Assembly (NCBI RefSeq): GCF_026341515.1
Contig: NZ_JAPEOK010000001.1
Span: forward strand, 3,658,001 to 3,722,000
Length of the DNA: 64,000 bases
Reading direction: 5' to 3'
Source of the DNA: Streptomyces sp. NBC_00878
GTDB lineage: Bacteria > Actinomycetota > Actinomycetes > Streptomycetales > Streptomycetaceae
Part shown: positions 33,409 through 44,817 of the stretch, piece after piece
Layout of the letters: each line of letters begins with the position of its first letter
How positions within the stretch are numbered: position 1 is the stretch's first letter
The notes under the pieces: generated by a model
Databases searched by the model: none
What the model was told of the DNA's origin: nothing
What the model saw: only the letters and a program-made list of their open reading frames with translations
Translations under genes and position numbers: made by a program

Positions 33409-34539
33409 TCAGTTCTTCTCCGCGTCCTTCTGCGCGTCCTTCTCCAACGCCGCCAACGCCGGGTCCAGGACGATGTCCTCGTCCCGCGCCTCCGTCGTCG
33501 GGTCCTCCGGGAAGTGGCAAGCCGTCAGGTGGCGGTCCCGGTTGCCGGAGATCTGGACCAGCGGGGGCTCCTCGCTCGCGCACTTGTCCTGCGCCTTCCA
33601 GCAGCGCGTGCGGAAGCGGCAGCCGGACGGCGGATGGATCGGTGAGGGCACGTCGCCGGAGAGCCTGATCCGCTCCCGGTCCTCGGCCTCGTCGTCGAGG
33701 GCGACCTCCGGAACCGCCGACAGCAGCGCGTGCGTGTAGGGGTGGCGCGGCCGGTTGTAGATGGAGTCCCGGTCCCCGACCTCCACCACCTTGCCGAGGT
33801 ACATCACCGCGAGGCGCTGCGAGAAGTGCCGGACGATGGCCAGGTCGTGGGCGATGAAGAGGAAGGCGATGCCCATCTCCTCCTGGACCTTCTGGAGGAG
33901 GTTCACCACCTGCGCCTGGATCGACACGTCCAGGGCCGACACCGGCTCGTCCGCCACGATCAGCTTCGGGTTCAGGGCCAGGGCTCGGGCCACGCCGATG
34001 CGCTGACGCTGACCGCCGGAGAACTCGTGCGGGAAGCGGTTGTAGTGCTCCGGGTTGAGGCCCACCAGTTCGAGGAGTTCGCGTACGCGCGTCTCGCGAC
34101 CGCCCGGCGGGTTGATGCCGTTGACCTCCATCGGCGACTTGATGATGGTGCCGACGGTCTGCCGGGGGTTCAGCGAGGAGTACGGGTCCTGGAAGATCAT
34201 CTGGATCTCGGAGCGGACCGGGGCTATCTGCTTGCGCGAGGCGTGCGTGATGTCCTGGCCCGCGTACGTGATCTTCCCGGCGGTCGGTTCCAGGAGGCGC
34301 GTGATGAGCCGGCCCGTCGTCGACTTGCCGCAGCCGGACTCACCGACCAGGCCGACGCTCTCGCCGACGCCGACGGTCAGGTCGACCCCGTCCACCGCCT
34401 GTACGGCTCCGACCTTGCGCTTGATCGGGAATCCACCGTAGATCGGGAAGTGCTTGGTCAGGCCCTCGACGGAGAGCAGCGGTTCGCCGACTCCGTCGAC
34501 GGGGCCCTGCGGTTTCGGCAGGGTGAGTTTGTCGCTCAT
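33409..34539 (-). CDS. bldKE: BldK-type oligopeptide permease ATP-binding protein (second ATPase)
   Basis: 376 residues, OppF-like: Walker A GESGCGKST, FSGGQRQR, LIVADEPVSALD, oligo_HPY Cys cluster CRFRTRCWKAQDKC...ACHF, charged C-terminal tail. Position and order (permease, binding protein, permease, ATPase, ATPase) match S. coelicolor bldKA-E, required there for aerial mycelium formation through import of an extracellular signal. 12 nt downstream of bldKD. Symbol assigned by synteny. Confidence 0.9.
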   Translation of the reverse strand: MSDKLTLPKPQGPVDGVGEPLLSVEGLTKHFPIYGGFPIKRKVGAVQAVDGVDLTVGVGESVGLVGESGCGKSTTGRLITRLLEPTAGKITYAGQDITHASRKQIAPVRSEIQMIFQDPYSSLNPRQTVGTIIKSPMEVNGINPPGGRETRVRELLELVGLNPEHYNRFPHEFSGGQRQRIGVARALALNPKLIVADEPVSALDVSIQAQVVNLLQKVQEEMGIAFLFIAHDLAIVRHFSQRLAVMYLGKVVEVGDRDSIYNRPRHPYTHALLSAVPEVALDDEAEDRERIRLSGDVPSPIHPPSGCRFRTRCWKAQDKCASEEPPLVQISGNRDRHLTACHFPEDPTTEARDEDIVLDPALAALEKDAQKDAEKN

Positions 34540-34551
34540 GTCTCGTTCTCC

Positions 34552-35613
34552 CTAGCCCAACCGGGGTTTGATCTGCTCGATGAAAAAGGTCGACTGCTGC
34601 TGCGCGTCGAGATGGCACGCGGCGCCCCGGCCCTCGGAAAGCTCCGGCCGCTCGTCCGAGCAGCGGGTCCCGCCGACCTCGGCCGTGAAGCCGCAGCGCG
34701 GGTGGAAGGGGCAGCCCGACGGCGGGTTCAGCAGGCTGGGCGGCGAGCCGGGAATCGGCGTGAGCGCCTGCGCGGTGTCACCGCCGAGGCGCGGCATCGA
34801 GCTCAGCAGGCCCCAGGTGTAGGGGTGCTGGGGGGCGCGCAGCACCTCGCGTACGGTGCCGCGTTCCACGGCCCGGCCCGAGTACATCACCAGCAGGTCG
34901 TCGGCCATGGTGGAGATGACGCCGAGGTCGTGGGTGATGAAGATGATCGCCGAACCGAACTCCTGCTGGAGGTCCTTGAGCAGGTCGAGGATCTGCGCCT
35001 GGACGGTCACGTCCAGGGCCGTGGTCGGCTCGTCCGCGATCAGCAGGTCGGGGTCGCAGATCAGCGCCATGGCGATCATCGCGCGCTGGCGCATACCGCC
35101 GGAGAACTGGTGCGGGTAGTCGTTGAAGCGCATGGCGGGCTGCGGGATGCCGACCTTGTCGAGCATCTCGATGGCCCGCGCCTTCGCCTCCTTCTTGGAG
35201 GCGCCGGTGTGCTTCATGAACGGTTCCGCGATCTGCCGGCCCACCGTGTAATACGGCGAGAGCGCGGTCAGCGGGTCCTGGAAGATCATCGCGACCTTGT
35301 TGCCGCGGAGCTTCTCCATCTCCTTCTCGGTCGCGGTGACCAGTTCCTTGCCGTCCAGGACGATCTCGCCCTCGACGGTGGAGGTCTTGGGGTTGTGCAG
35401 GCCGAGGACGGTCAGGTTGGTGACGGACTTGCCGGAGCCCGACTCTCCCACGATGCCCAGGGTCTTGCCGCGCTCGACGTCGAAGGAGAGCCCGTCGACG
35501 GCCTTCACGATGCCGTCCTCGGTGGAGAACCGCACGCGCAGGTCGCGGACCGAGAGGAAGGCCTCCGGCCCGCTCGGGGCCTTCTCGCCTTCGGTCTTGG
35601 TCAGTGTGGTCAC
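34552..35613 (-). CDS. bldKD: BldK-type oligopeptide permease ATP-binding protein (first ATPase)
   Basis: 353 residues, OppD-like: Walker [36 protein letters not shown], oligo_HPY Cys residues (CPFHPRCGF...CSDE...ACHLD). 10 nt downstream of bldKC. Energises peptide import with BldKE. Confidence 0.9.
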   Translation of the reverse strand: MTTLTKTEGEKAPSGPEAFLSVRDLRVRFSTEDGIVKAVDGLSFDVERGKTLGIVGESGSGKSVTNLTVLGLHNPKTSTVEGEIVLDGKELVTATEKEMEKLRGNKVAMIFQDPLTALSPYYTVGRQIAEPFMKHTGASKKEAKARAIEMLDKVGIPQPAMRFNDYPHQFSGGMRQRAMIAMALICDPDLLIADEPTTALDVTVQAQILDLLKDLQQEFGSAIIFITHDLGVISTMADDLLVMYSGRAVERGTVREVLRAPQHPYTWGLLSSMPRLGGDTAQALTPIPGSPPSLLNPPSGCPFHPRCGFTAEVGGTRCSDERPELSEGRGAACHLDAQQQSTFFIEQIKPRLG

Positions 35614-35623
35614 GGTATTTCTC

Positions 35624-36601
35624 CTAGGCGAGGCGCACGCGCGGGTCGATGTAGGCGTAGGCGAGGTCCACGATGATGTTCAGGATCAGGATGAAGAAGG
35701 CCCCGAACAGCATGACGCCCATCGTCAGCGGAAGGTCCTTGGTCAGCGAGCCCTCGACCGCGAGACGCCCGATCCCGGCGAGGTCGAAGGTGAACTCCGT
35801 GACCACCGCGCCCGACAGGAGCGCGCTGAGGTCCATACCGATGATGGTGACGATCGGGATGAGTGAACCACGCCAGGCGTAGCGGAAGAAGACGTACCGC
35901 TGGCGCATGCCCTTGGCGCGCGCGGTGCGGACGTGCTCCTCCTGCAGCTGCTCGATCATGGTCGAGCGCGCCATACGCGTGTACTGGGCGGTGAAGATCG
36001 TGGCCATCACGGCCCAGGGGATCAGCATGCCCATGAACCAGCCGCCCGGATCGTCCGTGAACGACACGTACTTGGGGTTCTCCAGCCAGCCGGTGTTGTA
36101 GACGAGCAGGCTCAGGACGATCGGACCCAGGAAGTAGATCTGGAACGAGCTGAGCACCATCGAGGCGCCACTGACCGCCTTGTCGACGGCGGTACCACGC
36201 TTCCAGGCGGCCAGCAGACCCGTGCCGAGGCCGAACAGCAGGAAGATCACCAGGCCGCCGATGGTCAGCGAGAGCGTCAGCGGGAAGCGGTCCATGATGG
36301 AGTCCCACACGAAGTCGCCGCTGTCGAAGGAGACGCCCAGACACGGGGCGGAACAGTGTCCCTGCGGGAAGTCCCGGCCGAACATGACGCCTCTCATGAA
36401 CTCCCAGAACTGGGCGGTGATGGGCTTGTCGAGGCCGAGGTTCTCGCGGATGACCTCGATGTTCTCGGGGGAGCAGTTCTTGCCGCAGGACAGCTGCGCG
36501 AAGTCCTGGGGGATCGTATAGAACAGGAAGAACGTGAAGGCGCCGATCAGGAACATGATCACTACGGCGCCACTCAGCCTGCGGATGAGGAACTGAAGCA
36601 T
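35624..36601 (-). CDS. bldKC: BldK-type oligopeptide permease, OppB-like subunit
   Basis: 325 residues, family start FLIRRLSGAVVIMFLIGAFTFFLFYTIPQDF, six helices, EAA loop RTARAKGMRQRYVFFRYAWRGSL. A periplasm-side insert holds three Cys (SCGKNCSPEN, GHCSAPCLG). Separated from bldKB by 105 nt with a hairpin. Confidence 0.9.
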   Translation of the reverse strand: MLQFLIRRLSGAVVIMFLIGAFTFFLFYTIPQDFAQLSCGKNCSPENIEVIRENLGLDKPITAQFWEFMRGVMFGRDFPQGHCSAPCLGVSFDSGDFVWDSIMDRFPLTLSLTIGGLVIFLLFGLGTGLLAAWKRGTAVDKAVSGASMVLSSFQIYFLGPIVLSLLVYNTGWLENPKYVSFTDDPGGWFMGMLIPWAVMATIFTAQYTRMARSTMIEQLQEEHVRTARAKGMRQRYVFFRYAWRGSLIPIVTIIGMDLSALLSGAVVTEFTFDLAGIGRLAVEGSLTKDLPLTMGVMLFGAFFILILNIIVDLAYAYIDPRVRLA

Positions 36602-36649
36602 GGCGGGTGGGTGCTCTCTTCGAAACGCGGCGGCAGGAGGGGGATACCG

Positions 36650-36689
36650 TCCGTGGGGGTGCGCTCCGCCTGGCGCACACCCCCACGGA
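36650..36689 (-). terminator. Intra-operon hairpin between bldKB and bldKC
   Basis: 12-bp perfect outer stem TCCGTGGGGGTG/CACCCCCACGGA with CGC/GCG inner pairs and a CA bulge. Candidate partial terminator or mRNA-stabilising structure; same position as the 26-bp stem in the other opp operon. Confidence 0.75.
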
Positions 36690-36706
36690 TCAGCCGAGCT
36701 GACGGA

Positions 36707-38512
36707 TTACGGCTGCTTCAGGAACAGGTCGTTGATGTCGATGTAGCTCGACTCCGTGCTGTACCGGGCACCACCGATGTTCGACCCGTAGAGCTGGATC
36801 TGCTTCGAGTAGTAGACCGGGGCGCCGGGGTTGATCTCCTCCACGATGCGGTGGTGAGCCTCTTCCCACGTCTTGGCCGCGGCCTCCGGCTCCTCGGTCA
36901 GGGCCTTCTGGATGAGGGCGTTGACCTGCTTGTCGTTGATGTGCGAGTAGTTCGGCGAACCGTCAGCGACCTGGGTGCCGTCGTAGACGGGGGTGATGAC
37001 CGTGCCCGGGGACGGCCAGTCCTGGCCCCAGCCGGTCATGTACAGGTCGTACGGGTTCTTCAGCTTGCCGACCTGCTCGTAGAAGGTCGCGCGGTCGATC
37101 TCCTTGGCCTGGACGTCGAAGCCGATCTTGTTCAGCGCGTCCTTGATGATGACCATCTGGGCCTGGCCACGCGGGGTGTTGGAGTAGGCGTAGCTGAGCT
37201 TGGTGCCCTCCTTGACCCCCGCCTCCTTCAGCAGTTCCTTGGCCTTCGCCGGGTCGCCGTTGGGCTTCTTCAGCTTGCCGAACGGGTCGTAGGTGGGGTC
37301 GAAGCCCGGCAGGGTCGGGGCCAGCAGACCACCGGCGACCTCACCGCCGTACCGTCCGCCGTCCGCCTGGACCATGGACTGGTTCGGGATCGCGTAGGTG
37401 ATCGCGTCGCGGACCTTCTTGTCCTTCATGTTGGCGCTGTCGAGGTTGAAGGAGAGCTGCCACACGTAGGGCTGGTATCCCTGGATGGTGCGCTTCTTCG
37501 CCGCCGCGTTGCCGATGACCGTGGCGAGCTGGGCCGGGTCCACCGAGTCCGTGAACTGGATGGCGTTCTTGGCCTCGCCCTGGTCGGCGAGCAGGCGCTT
37601 GGTCTGGCTGGCCTGGTCGATGGTGTTGGTGAAGTTGTAGCCGTCGACGTACTGGTGGCGCACCGAGTCCGTCTTCGCGTCCCACTGGGTGTTCTTGACC
37701 AGCGTCACCGACTTGCCGGCCTTGTACTCGGAGATCTTGTACGGGCCGAGCGAGGCCGGGGCCTTGTCGTACTTCTCCTTCGTGTCCTGCTTCTCGGGCA
37801 CGATGGCGTAACCGGCCATGGCCAGGGCCTGCGGAAGGTCCGGCTGGGCGGCCTTGAAGTGGAAGACGACCGTCTTGTCGTCGGGGGTCTCCAGGACGGA
37901 GTCCGGCAGGTGCTTGCCCTTGAACGGGCCGTCCGGCAGGGCCTTGCGGTACTCGGGGCCCGAGAGCCAGTTCTGGACGTACGTCGGGCCGTCGAAGATG
38001 AACTTGGCGTACTGCCGCTCGATGGTGTGGCGGACGTCGGCGGACGTGATGACGTTGCCGTCCTCGTCCTTGATGCCGTCCTTGAGGGTGTACGTCCAGG
38101 TCTTGCCGCCATCGGACGACTTGCCGGAGTCGGTGGCGACGTCACCGACGACGGTCAGGTTGCCCTTGTCGTCCTCCTGGAAGTTCGTCAGACCGCGGTG
38201 GACCAGGTTGGCGAACTGGCCCGCGTCGCTGACGTAGATCTGGCCCGGGTCCATGTGGGTCAGGTCGGACTGCTGGTAGACGTTGATGGTGCCGCCGGTC
38301 TTGGCCCCCGCCACCGCTTCGGCCGGACCGTTCGACGCCTGGGCATCACCGTAGGCGACAGGCGTCGACTGCGCGGCGGCGTCGTCCTTGGACTTGGAGT
38401 TGTCCTTGGAGTTGTCCTTGCCGCTGTCACTGGAGCAGCCGGTCAGCGCCAGCGACCCCGCTGTGATGGCGACGGCTATAGCGCGCACGGTGCGCGTTCT
38501 GATGGGCTTCAT
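36707..38512 (-). CDS. bldKB: BldK-type oligopeptide-binding lipoprotein
   Basis: 601 residues. Signal peptide with lipobox SLALTGC (lipidated C26), Ser/Asp/Lys linker (SSDSGKDNSKDNSKSKDD), then SBP_bac_5 domain (GGTINVYQQSDLTHMDPGQIY, LGPYKISEYKAG, VRDAITYAIPNQSM). Extracellular receptor of the BldK importer. ATG 38512; ribosome site weak (GGTAGGTG). Symbol by synteny and sequence type. Confidence 0.92.
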   Translation of the reverse strand: MKPIRTRTVRAIAVAITAGSLALTGCSSDSGKDNSKDNSKSKDDAAAQSTPVAYGDAQASNGPAEAVAGAKTGGTINVYQQSDLTHMDPGQIYVSDAGQFANLVHRGLTNFQEDDKGNLTVVGDVATDSGKSSDGGKTWTYTLKDGIKDEDGNVITSADVRHTIERQYAKFIFDGPTYVQNWLSGPEYRKALPDGPFKGKHLPDSVLETPDDKTVVFHFKAAQPDLPQALAMAGYAIVPEKQDTKEKYDKAPASLGPYKISEYKAGKSVTLVKNTQWDAKTDSVRHQYVDGYNFTNTIDQASQTKRLLADQGEAKNAIQFTDSVDPAQLATVIGNAAAKKRTIQGYQPYVWQLSFNLDSANMKDKKVRDAITYAIPNQSMVQADGGRYGGEVAGGLLAPTLPGFDPTYDPFGKLKKPNGDPAKAKELLKEAGVKEGTKLSYAYSNTPRGQAQMVIIKDALNKIGFDVQAKEIDRATFYEQVGKLKNPYDLYMTGWGQDWPSPGTVITPVYDGTQVADGSPNYSHINDKQVNALIQKALTEEPEAAAKTWEEAHHRIVEEINPGAPVYYSKQIQLYGSNIGGARYSTESSYIDINDLFLKQP

Positions 38513-38612
38513 GATGCCGATGCACCTACCTGTCGATAGTTGTCCACGAGTACTGCCTGACGGTCCGGTCTCCCGGAACGGGGGTGGCAGTCCCCCCACC
38601 ACCAATGGACGG

Positions 38613-39650
38613 TTAGCGTCCGGTCTTGGGGTCGAAAGCGTCCCGGACGGAGTCGCCGAGAAGGTTGAAGGCGAGCACGAAGACCACCATCGCGATGCCC
38701 GGGAAGAACATGAACATGGGGTCCTGCTCATAGATCCCGGCACCGATGGCGAACATCCGGCCCCAGTCCGGTGTCGGCTCCGTGAAGCCCACACCGACAT
38801 ATGAGAGGAAGGCGATGGAGAGGATCGAACTGGGCAGCATGTAGGTGCCCTGCACGAGGATCGGCGTGACGATGTTCGGCAGGATCTCCTTGCGCACGAT
38901 GCGCGTCGGAGAGGCTCCCGAGACCTTGGCCGCCTCGACGAACTCCCGCTCCCGCAGGGAGAGTACGGAGCTGCGCACCAGCCGGGCCATGCCCATCCAG
39001 CCCAGGAACCACATCACGAGGATGATCGCCACGGCGCGCAGATAGGTGGGGGTCTCGTCCTTCGGGGAGACGAACATCGCGGTGACCACGGGCATGAAGG
39101 CGATGAAGAACAGCTGCTGCGGGAAAGCCAGGAAGAAGTCCGTGACCCGGCCCAGCCAGTAGTCGACCTTGCCGCCGAAGTAGCCGCTGACCATACCGAT
39201 GACGACGCCGGTCAGCACGCTGAACACGGTGACGAGCACGGCCATGTAGAGCGAGGTGCGCATGCCGTACAGCAGCATGGTGAACACATCGCGCCCCAGC
39301 TTGGGCTCGACGCCGAACCAGAAGTCACCGGAGATGCCACCGTACGACCCGGTGGGCATGGCGAAGTCGTCGAGCAGGAAGGGGTAGTCGGGCTCCTGCG
39401 CGTAGAGCGTGTATGGATCCTTGCCGTACACCATCGATACGACCGGAGCGAGGGCGGCGATCGCGAAGAAGAAAATCACTACGACCGCGGAGACGACTCC
39501 GGTACGGTCCCGCTTGAAGCGATGCCACATCAACTGCCCGGGGGAGCGGCCCTCAAGCTTCGCCGCCTCGGCGGGGTCGGGTTTCGACGCGAGCTCGGGG
39601 TCCAAGGCCGCCGACGGCCCGGAGCCCTCGGCCTTGGTTGGACTGGTCAT
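38613..39650 (-). CDS. bldKA: BldK-type oligopeptide permease, OppC-like subunit
   Basis: 345 residues; N-terminal ~35 polar residues, LEGRSPGQLMWHRFKRDRTGVVSAVVVIFFFAIAAL, six helices, EAA loop EAAKVSGASPTRIVRKEILPN, ending LGDSVRDAFDPKTGR. First gene of the operon, with a 455-nt AT-richer upstream region. Confidence 0.9.
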   Translation of the reverse strand: MTSPTKAEGSGPSAALDPELASKPDPAEAAKLEGRSPGQLMWHRFKRDRTGVVSAVVVIFFFAIAALAPVVSMVYGKDPYTLYAQEPDYPFLLDDFAMPTGSYGGISGDFWFGVEPKLGRDVFTMLLYGMRTSLYMAVLVTVFSVLTGVVIGMVSGYFGGKVDYWLGRVTDFFLAFPQQLFFIAFMPVVTAMFVSPKDETPTYLRAVAIILVMWFLGWMGMARLVRSSVLSLREREFVEAAKVSGASPTRIVRKEILPNIVTPILVQGTYMLPSSILSIAFLSYVGVGFTEPTPDWGRMFAIGAGIYEQDPMFMFFPGIAMVVFVLAFNLLGDSVRDAFDPKTGR

Positions 39651-40105
39651 CTTTGTTCTTCCCCCGGGGGATGGAGAGTTGAGCGCAGCACAGATACCGG
39701 CGGGTTCTGTGGTTTCAGGGAACTTTCACCAAGTGGGTCAACGCGCGTCAAGGGCGGAAGACATAGGGATCTCCCTACCGTCCATATTTTGAGCAAAAAT
39801 TGCAAAGATTGACACCTGCGCGCGCTTGACAGGTGAGACGAGAATCCGGCAATGCGGACATGACTGACGAAAATTTCGTTTACGCGTCCGAAACTTGATT
39901 GGCCGAAGCCCGATATGCGAACGCCGCCACTTCGATTCCACCGTGGCCCGAACTGAGACGATTTCGCCGTCCCACCGCGTGTACACGTACGCCCTATGTG
40001 TACGGGCATGCCGAAGGCCCGATCCCCCGCCGTGCGGAGAACCGGGCGTTCAGAAGGCCCTCAGAGGCACCCAGGAGCGTGCTCCCGGGTGCCGGAACAG
40101 GCAGG
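39651..40105. promoter_or_regulatory. bldK upstream regulatory region
   Basis: No gene seen. Markedly AT-richer than its surroundings at 39770-39900 (stretches such as ATATTTTGAGCAAAAATTGC). Holds an inverted repeat CACCTG/CAGGTG (39813-39818, 39830-39835), the palindrome CGTGTACACG (39978-39987), minus-strand TTGACG/TTGACC motifs near 39736-39750, and the typA terminator at its right end. Confidence 0.5.
40066..40093 (-). terminator. typA terminator
   Basis: GGCACCCAGGAGC paired with GCTCCCGGGTGCC, one A-C mismatch, tight loop, 12 nt past the typA stop. Confidence 0.75.
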
Positions 40106-42013
<1,908 letters not shown>

Positions 42014-42162
42014 ATTGAGGCGCTTCTCCCGGAGTGAGTGAACGGCTCCCGCTGCGCGGGGCCCGCCGGGCTTGAACACGCCACGGCCTTACCCCATCGT
42101 ACGGGGCCGCTGCCGCTTGGGCTGCGCGGGCTGGGTGAGGTCGGTTGTCACAGCGCGGCCGA

Positions 42163-42230
42163 GTGGGGCTGAGCGCGCCCCGCGGCGGAGCCGCAAATGT
42201 CACAGCCCCGCGCCCCTGAGGGGCGCGGGG
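42163..42230 (-). terminator. Interspersed element and terminator
   Basis: GGCGGAGCCGCAAATGTCACAG module followed by perfect CCCCGCGCCCC-TGA-GGGGCGCGGGG (42206-42230), 5 nt past the lipoprotein gene stop. Third copy of the interspersed family. Confidence 0.8.
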
Positions 42231-42234
42231 TCGC

Positions 42235-44733
42235 TCAGGAAGATGGGCTCACCTGCGGCTTTGTGCCCTTCCTCAAGAAACCCATGTCCTCGTACACCGG
42301 GGTCTGGAAGCCGAAGGCGCCCGCGTTGGCCAGGGTGGTGCGGGCCGCGGTCAGCTGGGGGCGTTGGTAGAGGGGGATCGAGCCGGCGGCGGCCCAGATA
42401 CGGGCGTCCGCCTTGCGGACCAGGGAACGGGCCTCGTCCGGGTCGAGCTCGGCGATGGCCTGATCGAAGAGCTGGTCGACCTGGTCGGTGCCGACCCGGG
42501 TGTAGTTCTGCTCGACGTTCAGGGAGCCGTCGGCGGCCGGGACCGGCTTGGAGTAGATCGGGCGGGCGTCGGTCGCGGGGAACGCGGACGCGGGCCAGGA
42601 ATACAGCGCCAGGTCGTACTGGCCCGACGCGATGTGATCCTTGAAGTAGCTCTCGTCGGCGACCTTGGAGATCTCCGTACGGATGCCAATGCGTTCCAGC
42701 ATCCGCGAGATCCGCTCACCGACCGCCCGCAGCGACTCCGAGCCGGGGCCCGAGGGGAGCACGAAGCGCAGCGTCAGCGGCTTGCCGTCCTTGGCGAGCG
42801 GTCCGGCCGCGGCGCCTCCCGGGGCGGCCGTGCCCTTCGGCGCGTACGCCCCCGGGGCGCTGCCGTGCTGCAACTGCGACTGCGACTGCCCTTCGCGGGC
42901 GAGATGCTGCTCCACGGTGCCGGACGTGCCGGGCCCGTCCTTCTTCTGCCTCTTCTCCGTCTCGACCCTGCCGCGAACGCCCAGCACGTAGGCCTGGTCG
43001 AGGAGCGCGACCCTCTGCAGATCGGCCAGGGGCACGGGCGCGAGCATGGCGGAGCCGCGGTGGTCGCCCGGCTTGTTGTCCCCGGGCTTTCCGTCCTCAC
43101 CGACGATGTACGTACCGTCGTCCCCGGAGCTGTCGGTGCCTTCGGAGCTCTCGGAGCCTTCCGAACTCGCGGAGCCGTCAGCGCTGTCCGAGCCGCCGGA
43201 ACTGTCGGAGCCGCCGGAGCCTTCGTCAGTGTCCGAGTCCGCGCCCGAGTCCGAGTCCGAGGCAGCGGACGCCTTCGGCTTCTCCGCGTCGTCCGGCTTC
43301 TCGGAGGCCTCGGCGCCGGCCGCCTTCTTCTTCTCTTCCTTCTCCTTCGCTTCCTCCTTGACGGGACCGCCGGACACCCACCCGGCGTCGGCCAGCAGCG
43401 CCTGCGCCTCCTTGGTGTCCTGGCCGCCCAGCGCCCCGCTGTTGTCGGCGTACGCCTGCTGTCCGGAGAGCGCGAGATGGCTGCCGACCGGATCGGCGGG
43501 CAGGCCGAGGGGCTTGAGCACGACCCGGGCGAGCTCCTTGCGGTCGAGGGCGCGGGCCACGGCCCGGCGGACCCGCTCGTCGGCGAGCGGCCCCTCTTCC
43601 CCGTTCAACGCGAGCTGGGTGAAGGCGGGTTCGAGGGACTTGCGGACCTCGAAGCCGCGCAGGGACGCCTGCTCGTCCGCGTACTTCGCGATGGCCTTGC
43701 CCCGCTTCCGGCGGGCCAGGATCTCCCCGTCGGCCGCCTCCTCGTCGGAGCCGTGCGCGATCGCCCAGGAGCGCAGCGCCCTGGCGGGCGTGAGAGCGGC
43801 GCCGGGGCCGTGCGCGAGCGGCGCCCCCTTGCCGCCCTTGCCGTTCTCCTTGTCGCGGGCGGCGAGCGTGATGCGGTGGGCCTCCGAGGAGCCGATCTCG
43901 GCCAGGTCGACCTGGCCTTCGGTGAGCGCGGCGGTGCGCTTGTCACGCGGTACGGCGCGCAGGACCAGCGCGGAGAGCTTGGCGGGGCGGCCCCACCAGC
44001 GCGGGTTGCGCTTCAGCGTGACCTCGCCGGCGTTCTTGTCGACGGTGGCGACGGCGAAGGGTCCTGCGGTGACCTTGAGCTTGCGGCGGGCGCTGTCGTT
44101 GAAGGCGTCGGGGGTGGCCATGACGTCCTTCGGGTACAGCGGCGAGAAGAGCGACTGCCAGTCGGCGTACGGCTTGCTGAAGGTGACCCGCACCTCCAGG
44201 TCGTTGGCGCCGCGTTCGATCTTCTCGATGCGGTCGTAGCCGGCGTTGCGGGCGGTCCAGTACGCGGTGTCCTTGCCGGACAGGGCGCGCCACTGGGCGG
44301 CGAAGTCGGCGGCGCCGATCTCGCGGCCGTCGCTCCAGACGGCCTGCTGGTTGAGCTTGTAGAGCACGACCTGTCTGGGTTCGCGGTCGACGACCTTCGC
44401 GGACTCCAGGTAGTCGGGGTTGCGCTGCGGCCGGCCGTTCGCGTCGAGCCGGTACATGGAGGGCAGCACGGCGCCCGCGACCTTGGAGGTGGCGGCGTCC
44501 GCGTCGGCCTGGAAGGCGTTGAGCGTCTCCGGGACCGCGTCCACGGCCCAGCGCAGGGTGCCGCCGTCCGCGATCAGAGCCCGCCCGGCGGGGGCGATCT
44601 CCTGACCGGCCGCGGGCCTGCCCGCCTCGTCCTTCTCGCTGCAGCCGGCCAGGGCGGGCACCGCGAGCACGCCCGCCGTGAGGAACGCGACCGAGCGCAT
44701 CACCGCGCGCGGTCCGACGCCGTCGTGGGTCAT
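42235..44733 (-). CDS. Large peptide-binding-family lipoprotein with acidic Ser-rich insertion
   Basis: 832 residues. Lipobox PALAGC (C31), then SBP_bac_5 N-lobe (LRWAVDAVPETLNAFQADAD, AVWSDGREIGAADFAAQW) and C-lobe (LRFVLPSGPGSESLRAVGERI, YDLALYSWPASAFPATDARPIY). About residues 455-550 are an insertion, first Lys/Glu (EEAKEKEEKKK) then Ser/Asp/Gly (DSDSGADSDTDEGSGGSD), absent from typical ~550-residue relatives. No permease genes adjacent, so it may serve an importer elsewhere or act as a sensor. Ribosome site GGAGG 8 nt before ATG 44733. Confidence 0.88.
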   Translation of the reverse strand: MTHDGVGPRAVMRSVAFLTAGVLAVPALAGCSEKDEAGRPAAGQEIAPAGRALIADGGTLRWAVDAVPETLNAFQADADAATSKVAGAVLPSMYRLDANGRPQRNPDYLESAKVVDREPRQVVLYKLNQQAVWSDGREIGAADFAAQWRALSGKDTAYWTARNAGYDRIEKIERGANDLEVRVTFSKPYADWQSLFSPLYPKDVMATPDAFNDSARRKLKVTAGPFAVATVDKNAGEVTLKRNPRWWGRPAKLSALVLRAVPRDKRTAALTEGQVDLAEIGSSEAHRITLAARDKENGKGGKGAPLAHGPGAALTPARALRSWAIAHGSDEEAADGEILARRKRGKAIAKYADEQASLRGFEVRKSLEPAFTQLALNGEEGPLADERVRRAVARALDRKELARVVLKPLGLPADPVGSHLALSGQQAYADNSGALGGQDTKEAQALLADAGWVSGGPVKEEAKEKEEKKKAAGAEASEKPDDAEKPKASAASDSDSGADSDTDEGSGGSDSSGGSDSADGSASSEGSESSEGTDSSGDDGTYIVGEDGKPGDNKPGDHRGSAMLAPVPLADLQRVALLDQAYVLGVRGRVETEKRQKKDGPGTSGTVEQHLAREGQSQSQLQHGSAPGAYAPKGTAAPGGAAAGPLAKDGKPLTLRFVLPSGPGSESLRAVGERISRMLERIGIRTEISKVADESYFKDHIASGQYDLALYSWPASAFPATDARPIYSKPVPAADGSLNVEQNYTRVGTDQVDQLFDQAIAELDPDEARSLVRKADARIWAAAGSIPLYQRPQLTAARTTLANAGAFGFQTPVYEDMGFLRKGTKPQVSPSS

Positions 44734-44787
44734 GACTGGATACCTCCGGGGCGGTGCTGATCACGTCGGGCAGTACAGGTCAGGCCG

Positions 44788-44803
44788 TGTGATGTAGATC
44801 ACG
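44788..44803. promoter_or_regulatory. CRP/FNR-like operator
   Basis: TGTGA-N6-TCACG with exact inner arms GTGAT/ATCAC (44789-44793, 44798-44802). Centred about 19 nt upstream of the TATAAT box, 55 nt upstream of the lipoprotein gene start. Confidence 0.55.
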
Positions 44804-44811
44804 TTCGGCGG

Positions 44812-44817
44812 TATAAT
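44812..44817 (+). promoter_or_regulatory. -10 box TATAAT, plus strand
   Basis: Perfect TATAAT, rare in this GC-rich context, facing the sdh cluster. No TTGACA-like -35 at 17 nt; the CRP-like site occupies that position, suggesting activator dependence or repression. Confidence 0.55.

Noticed and set aside
35933..38539. Very long plus-strand open frame opposite bldKB/bldKC
   Set aside because: Typical antisense open frame produced by high third-position GC; composition (V/L/R/D-rich) is non-protein-like and two real genes lie opposite.
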